Source: an uncultured Sutterella sp.
Lineage (GTDB): Bacteria; Pseudomonadota; Gammaproteobacteria; Burkholderiales; Burkholderiaceae_F
Length of the DNA stretch: 33,262 nt
Assembly: GCA_900754475.1 (NCBI GenBank)
Contig: CAAECY010000132.1
Location: 1 to 33,262, forward strand
Reading direction: 5' to 3'
The number at the start of each line of letters is the position of its first letter. The first letter of the stretch is position 1. The translations under genes and the position numbers were made by a program. The notes under the pieces were generated by a model, which was not told the origin of the DNA, ran no database searches, and was given only the letters and a program-made list of their open reading frames with translations. Below are positions 15,739 to 22,626 of this stretch, one piece after another.

Positions 15739-17142
15739 ATGACCGAGAATTCCCTTTCCGCCGACACCGTACGCGCGATCCTTCAGTTCCGTGACGACCG
15801 CAACTGGGCGTCCTTCCATCACCCGAAGGACCTGGCCCTCTCGATTTCGATCGAAGCGGCCGAACTTCTGGAGTGTTTCCAATGGAGCGGCACGGACGCT
15901 GACGTGACGGAAAAGCGCGACCGTCAGGCGGAAGAGCTTGCGGACGTTCTGATATACGGCGTGCTCCTTGCGGACCGTCTCGGTATCGACCTCAATGCCG
16001 TCGTGCGCGCGAAGCTCGCGAAAAATGCCGAACGCTACCCCGCCGACACGTGTCGCAAAGGATCGTCCGACGCGGAGCGGCTCGACGCCTACGGCCGCAT
16101 GAAAGAAGAAGCCCGTTCAGGGAGTCGTGAGGAAGCGCCCTCCCCGGACGTCGCCCCGCAGCCCTCGCCCGAAGAAGAGCTCCTCGAAACGCTGCGCACG
16201 ACGGCCTCCGGCTACGCGAAGCACCTTGGGTCCGTTCGTCACCGACCGGGGACGTGGGCGTCCGACGACGAGAACCGCATCGTCTTCACGCGCTACACGC
16301 CCGAGACCACCGACTTCTGGCGGGAGCTCGATGTGATGCGAGCCTCCGTTGCCGGCGACGGTCTCTTGAAAAACTCTCTCTACGGCACGACCGTTCGCAT
16401 CGACGACGTTTCGACCGAGAAACTTCGTCACCTCGCGCCCGCGGACGCCTTTGCCGTCCTCGTCACGCTGCTGCGCGAAGAACGCATCGAAGACGGCGCC
16501 TGGCAGCGCTGGGCCGCGGGGCGACGTCTGGAGGCCCTCCTCTCTGTCTTTGCCGCGCAGGAAGAGGACGATGACCCGACCGAATCCGCCTCGCACGACC
16601 GATCACCCGAAGCGATCCCATCAGGCTTCTCGAATTTCTCGCAGCCCTTCGGCGGCGCGACGTCCATCCTTCGAAGCGTGACGGCGAAGGCCGCACCGGC
16701 CGAATCCGCCGCCGATCACGCATCGACGGTCACCCCTCGTCCCACGCGACCCTCACAGTCGTCCGGCCCCTTTGCCGATTTGATCGGACTGCTTCCCTTT
16801 CTGGAGCGCGCCGAAGCGAACCCGACGATTCTCGGTCGTACGGCGATGACGCCGATGGGGCCCGCGTTCACGTACGGGCCGGAAGCGGCGGAAGCCAGGC
16901 GCCTTCTTTCGGGCTATTCGGACGGGAACTACGTGGCGGTCCTCGAATCGCGCGGAATCACGTCCTGGCGCGACGCCGACCCCGATCGTGCGGACGGGCG
17001 TCTGATCGGCGCGCTCATCACGGACATTCTTCGTTCCGAACGGGACCGACCCGCGGTTTTCGTGGAGGCCGTCGAAAAGGGTTTCCTCACGCGCCTCGTG
17101 AAGCGCGTCGCAAAGCTTCTTGAAGGTTCCGGTCGCAACTGA
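15739..17142 (+). CDS. MazG-like pyrophosphohydrolase fused to two DUF6508-like modules
   Basis: 467 aa from the ATG at 15739. Residues about 8-105 form a MazG-like/dCTPase-type all-alpha NTP pyrophosphohydrolase: FRDDRNWASFHHPKDL, the metal-binding ExxE at 39-42 and ExxD at 66-69, and VLIYGVLLADRLGIDL. The rest contains two segments that resemble each other: about 160-272 (FTRYTPETTDFWREL ... LVTLLREERIEDGAW ... LEALLSVFA) and about 345-462 (FTYGPEAAEARRLL ... LITDILRSERDRPAV ... LVKRVAKLL). Their layout looks like DUF6508, but I could not search. A disordered Ser/Pro/Glu linker separates them. The N-domain should hydrolyse a nucleoside triphosphate to its monophosphate; the role of the repeats is unknown. 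The ribosome site is weak. Confidence 0.8.
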   Translation: MTENSLSADTVRAILQFRDDRNWASFHHPKDLALSISIEAAELLECFQWSGTDADVTEKRDRQAEELADVLIYGVLLADRLGIDLNAVVRAKLAKNAERYPADTCRKGSSDAERLDAYGRMKEEARSGSREEAPSPDVAPQPSPEEELLETLRTTASGYAKHLGSVRHRPGTWASDDENRIVFTRYTPETTDFWRELDVMRASVAGDGLLKNSLYGTTVRIDDVSTEKLRHLAPADAFAVLVTLLREERIEDGAWQRWAAGRRLEALLSVFAAQEEDDDPTESASHDRSPEAIPSGFSNFSQPFGGATSILRSVTAKAAPAESAADHASTVTPRPTRPSQSSGPFADLIGLLPFLERAEANPTILGRTAMTPMGPAFTYGPEAAEARRLLSGYSDGNYVAVLESRGITSWRDADPDRADGRLIGALITDILRSERDRPAVFVEAVEKGFLTRLVKRVAKLLEGSGRN

Positions 17143-17146
17143 CCGG
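17129..17146 (+). repeat. 6-bp hairpin overlapping mazG-like stop
   Basis: CCGGTC and GACCGG around GCAACT; the stop codon lies in the loop/right arm. There is no T-run, so a termination role is doubtful. Confidence 0.35.
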
Positions 17147-17397
17147 CCGAGGCTCCAGTCATACCGTCCTATGCTATCGCCGCGATTGTGCCGTAAATAC
17201 GGTATTTGAAAGCAGGTTTTTCCGGTTCATCTCCCGCTTCTCCGATCGAGGACTACAATGAGGCGGATGATCGGAAAGGACGTCAACACGTTGAGCCCCT
17301 TTTCCCCCGAGCTTTCGACAACGTTCGCAGGCTCCGGGGCGCACCACGCACGACGTCCTTCCGCAAGACCCCGATAAAAACAAACCGACTCCGAAAC
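17143..17397. other. leader of hydrogenase gene
   Basis: Upstream region of the hydrogenase. It contains the partial palindrome CCGTAAATACGG (17191-17202) and ATACCG/CGGTAT arms at 17161-17166 and 17200-17205. No clear -35/-10 pair is found. I see no FNR-type TTGAT-N4-ATCAA site. Confidence 0.35.
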
Positions 17398-19467
17398 ATG
17401 AGCAAACACATGGACCCCAAGGTCCGCGTCCCGATCGACGCGGACAACCCTGCAATCGCCCGTATCGAAGACCGTTGCGTCTCCTGTACGCTCTGCCGCG
17501 ACGTGTGCGAAACCTACATCGGCGTGCACGGCACGTACGACTTGGCCGACACGGGCGACCGTGCGGTGTGCGTGCACTGCGGTCAGTGCGCCGCGGTGTG
17601 CCCCGTGAATTCGATCATCGTGAAGCCCGAATGGGAAGCCGTGAAGGCGGCGATTGCCGACCCCTCGAAGGTGGTGGTCTTCTCCACGTCGCCCTCCGTG
17701 CGCGTCGGTCTCGGTGAAGCGTTCGGCATGGAACCCGGCGCCTTTGTCGAAGGTCGCATGGTGGCGCTTCTGCGCAAACTCGGCGGCGACTACGTGCTCG
17801 ACACGAACTTCGCCGCCGACATGACGATCGTTGAAGAAGCCGCCGAGCTCGTTGAGCGCATCACGAAGAAGACCGGGCCGCTTCCTCAGTTCACGAGCTG
17901 CTGCCCCGCGTGGGTGCGCTGGTGCGAAATCTACCATCCGGAGTTCCTCCCGCACATCTCGACCGCGAAGAGCCCGATCGGCATGCAGGGTCCCACGATC
18001 AAGACCTATTTCGCCAAGAAGGCGGGGCTTGATCCCAAGACGATCGTGAACGTCGCCGTTACGCCCTGCACCGCGAAGAAGGCCGAAATCCGCCGCGAAG
18101 AGATGAACGCCGCGGGCCGCATGCTGGGCGACCCGACGATGCCCGACATGGACTACGTCATCACGACGACGGAACTTGCCGAATGGGCGAAGGCGGAAGG
18201 CGTCGACTTCAACGCGCTCGAAGAGTCGACCTTTGACAACTTCATGGGTCAGGCCTCGGGCGCGGGCGTCATCTTCGGGAATACCGGGGGTGTGATGGAA
18301 GCCGCGCTTCGTACGGCCTACGCCGAACTCACGGGTGAGGACGCGCCCGCGGACCTTTACGAACTGAAGCCCGTTCGCGGCCTTGCCGACCTGAAGGAAG
18401 CCTCGGTCGACATCAACGGCACCACCGTCAAGGTGGCGGTCGTCTACGGGACGGCCAATGCCGGGCGCCTCATCGAAGAGATTCAGGCCGGTCGCGCCGA
18501 CTACCACTTCGTCGAAGTGATGACGTGCCCGGGCGGCTGCATCAGCGGGGGCGGGCAGCCGAAGGCCTTCGGCCCCGAAGCCGACAAGCGCCGCGAAGCC
18601 CGTATCGAGAGTCTCTACAAGCGCGACGCCGCGATGACGGTGCGCCGCAGCGACCTCAACCCCGAACTCGAAACCCTTTACAAGGAATTCTACGAGCGAC
18701 CCCTTTCCGAAACCGCTCATAGGATGCTTCATACCACGTACACCGACCGACGTCGGGATTTAGGAGAAAAACGAATGAGCTACCGTTGCAAAGTCTGCGG
18801 CTACGTCTACGAAGGCGACGAACTGCCCGCCGATTACATCTGCCCGCTCTGCCACAAGGACGCGACCTACTTCGAAAAGATCGAAGCCGCTCCCGCCGCC
18901 AAGCAGGCCGCCCCGCAGTGCACGGGCGGCAAGAAGAGCCTCGCCGGCACGAAGACCGAAGCGAACCTGAAGGCCGCCTTCGCGGGCGAATCCCAGGCTC
19001 GCAACAAGTACACGTACTTCGCCGAAGTGGCGAAGCGCGAAGGGTACGAGCAGCTCGCCGAAATCTTCCTCAAGACCGCCCGCAACGAACAGGAACACGC
19101 CCGCCTCTGGTTCGAAGCCCTCGGCGGCATCGGTGACACGGCCCAGAACCTCAAGGCCGCCGCCGAAGGCGAAAACTACGAATGGACCGACATGTACAAG
19201 ACGTTCGCCGAAGAAGCGGAAGCCGAAGGCTTCCCCGAACTCGCCGCGCGTTTCCGTGCGGTCGGCGATATCGAACGCGCCCACGAAGAACGTTACCTCA
19301 AGCTCTTGAAGAACGTCGAAATGAACAAGGTCTTCGAAAAGGCCGGTCAGTACATGTGGGAATGCCGCGTTTGCGGTCACCTCGTGGTCGGCAACAAGGC
19401 CCCCGAAGTCTGCCCCGTCTGCGGCTACAGCAAGGCCTACTTCGAAGTTCGCGCCGAAAACTACTGA
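17398..19467 (+). CDS. [FeFe] hydrogenase fused to rubredoxin-diiron-rubredoxin rubrerythrin
   Basis: 689 aa in one uninterrupted frame from the ATG at 17398. Residues 20-75 bind two [4Fe-4S] clusters (Cys 27, 30, 33, 37 and 58, 61, 64, 68). The H-cluster domain has FTSCCPAW (168-169), TPCTAKK (C224) and EVMTCPGGCISGGGQP (C377, C381). The hydrogenase ends with the usual SxxAHRMLHTTY near 448, but no stop follows: RRRDLGEKR leads straight into a rubrerythrin at residue 460 with an N-terminal rubredoxin, a four-helix diiron domain and a C-terminal rubredoxin. A hydrogenase donating electrons to a peroxide-reducing rubrerythrin is chemically plausible. In the second motif the usual MPC is TPC. 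The maturases HydE, HydF and HydG are not in the window. An internal start at 18775 may also yield free rubrerythrin. Confidence 0.85.
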   Translation: MSKHMDPKVRVPIDADNPAIARIEDRCVSCTLCRDVCETYIGVHGTYDLADTGDRAVCVHCGQCAAVCPVNSIIVKPEWEAVKAAIADPSKVVVFSTSPSVRVGLGEAFGMEPGAFVEGRMVALLRKLGGDYVLDTNFAADMTIVEEAAELVERITKKTGPLPQFTSCCPAWVRWCEIYHPEFLPHISTAKSPIGMQGPTIKTYFAKKAGLDPKTIVNVAVTPCTAKKAEIRREEMNAAGRMLGDPTMPDMDYVITTTELAEWAKAEGVDFNALEESTFDNFMGQASGAGVIFGNTGGVMEAALRTAYAELTGEDAPADLYELKPVRGLADLKEASVDINGTTVKVAVVYGTANAGRLIEEIQAGRADYHFVEVMTCPGGCISGGGQPKAFGPEADKRREARIESLYKRDAAMTVRRSDLNPELETLYKEFYERPLSETAHRMLHTTYTDRRRDLGEKRMSYRCKVCGYVYEGDELPADYICPLCHKDATYFEKIEAAPAAKQAAPQCTGGKKSLAGTKTEANLKAAFAGESQARNKYTYFAEVAKREGYEQLAEIFLKTARNEQEHARLWFEALGGIGDTAQNLKAAAEGENYEWTDMYKTFAEEAEAEGFPELAARFRAVGDIERAHEERYLKLLKNVEMNKVFEKAGQYMWECRVCGHLVVGNKAPEVCPVCGYSKAYFEVRAENY
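18762..18777 (+). promoter_or_regulatory. internal Shine-Dalgarno and ATG at hydrogenase-rubrerythrin junction
   Basis: AGGAG at 18762-18766, 8 nt before the ATG at 18775, in frame with the hydrogenase. It is the best ribosome site in this locus and exactly fits the N-terminus of a stand-alone rubrerythrin (MSYRCKVCGY). An out-of-frame TAG lies at 18761-18763, just where a separate hydrogenase gene might have ended. Confidence 0.75.
18775..19467 (+). CDS. rubrerythrin module, possibly translated separately
   Basis: 230 aa if started at the internal ATG. The N-terminal rubredoxin (C5, C8, C23, C26; CKVCGYVYEG ... CPLCHKDATYF) is followed by a ferritin-like diiron domain (about 60-182) with E72 in AGESQARNKY, E105/H108 in NEQEHARLW, and E167/H170 in IERAHEERY. 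A second rubredoxin-like knuckle pair closes the protein (C197, C200, C213, C216). It reduces H2O2 using electrons from reduced carriers in the cytoplasm. Reverse rubrerythrins have only the N-terminal rubredoxin and classical ones only the C-terminal; this one has both. Listed separately because the internal ribosome site suggests dual expression. Confidence 0.7.
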   Translation: MSYRCKVCGYVYEGDELPADYICPLCHKDATYFEKIEAAPAAKQAAPQCTGGKKSLAGTKTEANLKAAFAGESQARNKYTYFAEVAKREGYEQLAEIFLKTARNEQEHARLWFEALGGIGDTAQNLKAAAEGENYEWTDMYKTFAEEAEAEGFPELAARFRAVGDIERAHEERYLKLLKNVEMNKVFEKAGQYMWECRVCGHLVVGNKAPEVCPVCGYSKAYFEVRAENY

Positions 19468-19576
19468 TCGGCGTGAACGCTTGAACGGTTGAAGCGCTTC
19501 CGGGCGAAACTTCCTCGGGCATTGCACGGACCGACGGGATTTTCTCCCGGTTGCACGAGGCGCTCCCAACCCGACA

Positions 19577-19642
19577 ACGACAAAGGAACCCTTCCTTCTT
19601 CCTCGTTTGCACGGCGAGAAGATGGAAGGGTTTCGTCGTTTT
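19577..19642 (+). terminator. extended terminator after hydrogenase-rubrerythrin
   Basis: Outer arms ACGAC/GTCGT and AACCCTTCC/GGAAGGGTT with an inner CTCG/CGAG stem, then TTTT at 19639-19642. It is about 110 bp past the rubrerythrin stop. Confidence 0.65.
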
Positions 19643-19701
19643 GGACTCCGGAATCACCGTTGACCCATCGGCGGGACTTCTGAGGGCCGCTGCGCCCCGT
19701 G

Positions 19702-19729
19702 TCGACGGGCTATGCCCGCCCGCTATAAT
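19702..19729 (+). promoter_or_regulatory. sigma-70-like promoter of KS-dehydratase gene
   Basis: A perfect -10 TATAAT at 19724-19729 and a -35-like TCGACG at 19702-19707 (4 of 6) with a 16-bp spacer, 50 bp upstream of the ATG at 19780. It fits the start of the APE-like gene set. Confidence 0.55.
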
Positions 19730-19779
19730 CCCCATTCCTTCCATTGCCCGCCGCGACGCCTCTTTACGGAGCTTCCGCC

Positions 19780-21537
19780 ATGTCCGACCCCATCACCGTC
19801 GAAGACCTTCTGCGCGATCCCGAACCCGCACTGTTGCCCGTCTATGTTCACGACGTTGCCGTTCTTTCGGCGTTGGGGAACGACCTGACGACCCTCCTCG
19901 CGCGCCTCGCGGATCCGACGCCTTTTCCGGATACGGCCGAAGAAAGAGCGGACGGCACGGAAGTTCCGCTCGGCACCTTCCCCCTCGACCCCGAGGTCGA
20001 GGCGAAGAACGACTTCGACACCTTCGCGCACGACTGGTCCGAGGAAGACCGCCTCATTGCGTCGACGCGCTCCTGGCGCTCGGCCTACGGGATGCTGAAA
20101 CCCCTGGCGGCGCAATTGACGAAAAAGGAAAAGCTCGAAGCGGGTCTCGTCTTCGGCTGCTCGACCTCAGGGGTCGCGGAAACGATCGACCGCTTGGGCG
20201 AATTCGACCCTTGGCCCGCCGTTGCAACGCTTGATCCCGGCCGTCCCGCGCGGCTCCTTGCGGACGCGCTCGGTCTCTCGGGCCCCGCGTACGTTGTTTC
20301 GACCGCCTGCACGTCGGGCGCGAAGGCGATCGCGGAAGCGGCGCGTTTGCTTCAGATCGGTCGCACGACCGTCATGCTCGCAGGGGGCCTGGATACCCTC
20401 AACCCCCTCACCCAAGAAGGGTTCTCGGCCCTCGGGGCTCGGTCCCAAAAACGCGCCCGCCCTTTTGAAGCCGCCCGCGAGGGTCTGCATCTGGGCGAAG
20501 GCGGAGCCTTTTTCCTTTTGTCTTCCGACCCGAAGCGTCGCGTTGCCGGCTCTGCCGACAATGCCAAGCCCCTCGAAACGTGGGCCTCCGTGCGCCTCTC
20601 CAGCTGGGGGGAAACCTCGGACGCACACCACATTTCGGCCCCGCACCCTGAGGGCGACGGCGCGAAGCGCGCGATGCTGCGGGCGATGGAAATGACTGAG
20701 GTCACGCCGGACGAGGTCGACTACATTCACCTTCACGGCACCGCCACGCGTCAGAACGATCCCGCGGAAGCGAAGGCCGTGCGCGATGCGGGTCTTCAAA
20801 GCGCTCCCGCTTCGAGCATCAAGCGTGCGGTAGGCCACACGCTCGCGGGCGCCGGTGCGCTCGGGGCGGCGGTTGCTTTCGGGCTCCTGCGCGACCCCGC
20901 GATGCCCTTGCCGCTTGCGTTCCGAGGCGACGAAGTCCCCGACCCCGAAATTCCGCAGCTCAACTGGGTGCGCGAACCCGTCGCTCACGCGCGCCGCAAC
21001 GTGCTCGTCAGCGCCTTTGCCTTCGGCGGCAGCAACGCGTCGCTTCTTTTCTCGCACACGTTTCTGACGGCCCCGTGCGACGCCCGGGGGCTTTTGCCTC
21101 AGACGGGCCCCATGCGTCTTGTCGACGAGGGGCTCAGCTACTCGGAGGCCGGTGCCGAAAGCCTCATGACGGTCGAAAGCGACAACTTGCTTTTGGACCT
21201 CGATACGGGGCGCTTCCCCGCCTCGGGTCTCATGGAAGTGATGGCGCAAACGATCGGGATCTTTGCGGGGATCAACGCGCGTCGTGCGGGGTTCGAACCG
21301 AAGATCGGGCTCCTCTTGGGCTCGCGCAAGATCACGCTTCAGGCCCCGGACTATCCCGTCGGAACGAAGTTCAAGACGACGGCGGAGAAGTCCTTCGTGT
21401 CGGACGAAGGCTTGTGGCAGTTCGCGTGCCGCTCGGACGCGCTTCTGCCGGGTGAAACCGAATACCGCCCGGCTGCGGACGCGGTACTGACGGTGTTCGA
21501 CGCGCCCGACGGGTATTTCAACGACTTTCGACGCTGA
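19780..21537 (+). CDS. beta-ketoacyl synthase fused to ApeP-like hotdog dehydratase
   Basis: 585 aa from the ATG at 19780 (GGAG upstream). Residues about 20-430 are a FabF-type ketosynthase with an intact triad: C177 in VSTACTSG, H319 in LHGTAT, H353 in VGHTLAGAG, and K348. From about 436 to 575 it continues into a hotdog domain like ApeP/ApeI dehydratases of aryl polyene clusters: LLPQTGPMRLVDE, ASGLMEVMAQTIGIFAGINAR, GLLLGSRKITL, YPVGTKF. The usual motif is LPHxxPM; here the His is Gln441, while Glu486 (in MEVMAQ) is kept. In APE loci, KS (ApeO) and DH (ApeP) are usually separate neighbouring genes. Predicted role: condensation, and possibly dehydration, in making a polyene acyl chain on an ACP encoded elsewhere. 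A terminator follows. Confidence 0.85.
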   Translation: MSDPITVEDLLRDPEPALLPVYVHDVAVLSALGNDLTTLLARLADPTPFPDTAEERADGTEVPLGTFPLDPEVEAKNDFDTFAHDWSEEDRLIASTRSWRSAYGMLKPLAAQLTKKEKLEAGLVFGCSTSGVAETIDRLGEFDPWPAVATLDPGRPARLLADALGLSGPAYVVSTACTSGAKAIAEAARLLQIGRTTVMLAGGLDTLNPLTQEGFSALGARSQKRARPFEAAREGLHLGEGGAFFLLSSDPKRRVAGSADNAKPLETWASVRLSSWGETSDAHHISAPHPEGDGAKRAMLRAMEMTEVTPDEVDYIHLHGTATRQNDPAEAKAVRDAGLQSAPASSIKRAVGHTLAGAGALGAAVAFGLLRDPAMPLPLAFRGDEVPDPEIPQLNWVREPVAHARRNVLVSAFAFGGSNASLLFSHTFLTAPCDARGLLPQTGPMRLVDEGLSYSEAGAESLMTVESDNLLLDLDTGRFPASGLMEVMAQTIGIFAGINARRAGFEPKIGLLLGSRKITLQAPDYPVGTKFKTTAEKSFVSDEGLWQFACRSDALLPGETEYRPAADAVLTVFDAPDGYFNDFRR

Positions 21538-21595
21538 GACGCTTCGTACGAGCAAAAATCAAACCGACACACAGCTCCTACGAGCGGATCGCGCA

Positions 21596-21624
21596 GGAAA
21601 TCCCGCCTTTCGGGCGGGTTTCCC
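21596..21624 (+). terminator. terminator between KS-dehydratase and ketoreductase genes
   Basis: AAATCCCGCC and GGGCGGGTTT arms with a TTTC loop and a short T-run. It lies about 60 bp after the KS-dehydratase stop, inside a gene set that would otherwise look like one operon. A -10-like CATAAT at 21639-21644 follows, with no clear -35. Confidence 0.7.
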
Positions 21625-21771
21625 GATCCCGATCGGCGCATAATTAGGGTCGGTCCGGAAGCATTGATCCGTTCAGCCCGTATACGGAAACCTCTGCAAC
21701 AAACCCGATCTTTCCAACAAACACTCGACCCTCGAACACTTCCTCCCTTAGTTCCTCCCTCAGGTGCACCC

Positions 21772-22575
21772 ATGACCGAAGCGACCCCCTCCCGCGATAC
21801 CGTTTCCGCTCCCTCCGAAGCCCCGGCCGTCTCCGCCCGATCGACGGGGCCGGGTGCCGGCCGTCGCGTTCTTGTGACCGGGGGCTCGCGCGGGATCGGT
21901 TTTGCCGTCGCAAAGCGCTTGGCTGAAGAAGGCTACGTCGTCGCCGTCAACGGTCGCAACGCCGAACGCGCCGAGGAGGCCGCGAAAAACCTTCGCGCCC
22001 TCGGGCACGAGGCCTATGCCCTTCCCTTTGACGTCACCGACCGCAAGACCGCGGCCGAGGTGCTCGCGGCGGATGTGGCCGAACGCGGCGCCTTCTGGGG
22101 CGTTGTTTTGAACGCGGGCATCAACCGCGACATGCCTTTGGCCGCGATGTCGGACGAAGACTGGGACGACGTGGTGAACACCGACCTCGGGGGCTTTTAC
22201 AACGTCCTCCGACCGCTCGTCATGACGATGGCACGCGCCAGGAAGGGCCGCATCGTGGTCGTTTCTTCCGTTTCGGGCATGGTGGGTACGCGCGGGCAGA
22301 CGAATTACTCGGCGGCGAAGGCGGGCCTGATCGGTGCCGCGAAAGCGCTCGCCATGGAACTCGCAAGCCGCTCGATCACGGTGAACGTCATTGCCCCGGG
22401 ACTTATCGAAACCGACATGGTGACGGAAGAAAACCGCGAACGGATTCTCCCGCTCATTCCGATGCGCCGTCTCGGGAATCCCGAAGAGGTCGCGCACGTC
22501 GCGGCGTTTCTGCTTTCGGACGGGGCCGCGTACGTCACGCGCGCCGTGATTCCGGTTGCGGGCGGTCTCGTATAA
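21772..22575 (+). CDS. SDR 3-ketoacyl-ACP reductase (FabG/ApeQ-like)
   Basis: 267 aa from the ATG at 21772. It is a classical short-chain dehydrogenase with an about 30-residue disordered N-terminus, NADP-binding TGGSRGIG at 36-43, NAG at 114-116, catalytic S166, Y179 and K183 (YSAAK), and the C-terminal FabG signature IAPGLIETDM...RLGNPEEVAHVAAFLLSD. It should reduce 3-ketoacyl-ACP to 3-hydroxyacyl-ACP. Its position between two ketosynthases follows the order of APE clusters (apeO-apeP-apeQ-apeR), so I infer the ApeQ role over a housekeeping FabG. The ribosome site is poor. Confidence 0.88.
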   Translation: MTEATPSRDTVSAPSEAPAVSARSTGPGAGRRVLVTGGSRGIGFAVAKRLAEEGYVVAVNGRNAERAEEAAKNLRALGHEAYALPFDVTDRKTAAEVLAADVAERGAFWGVVLNAGINRDMPLAAMSDEDWDDVVNTDLGGFYNVLRPLVMTMARARKGRIVVVSSVSGMVGTRGQTNYSAAKAGLIGAAKALAMELASRSITVNVIAPGLIETDMVTEENRERILPLIPMRRLGNPEEVAHVAAFLLSDGAAYVTRAVIPVAGGLV

Positions 22576-22626
22576 GTCCGCAAAACGCCGCTCTACCATC
22601 GAAAACTTTCTATCCCTCACTTTGCT

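Larger units (their letters stand above)
19468..19779. other. rubrerythrin / ketosynthase intergenic region
   Basis: 312 bp without a gene. It holds an extended terminator stem (19577-19642) and a likely promoter (19702-19729) for the KS-dehydratase gene. Confidence 0.55.

Noticed and set aside
17191..17205. CCGTAAATACGG upstream of the hydrogenase as an FNR or similar oxygen-sensor site
   Set aside because: The arms are only 5 bp and do not match TTGAT-N4-ATCAA; no named regulator can be justified.
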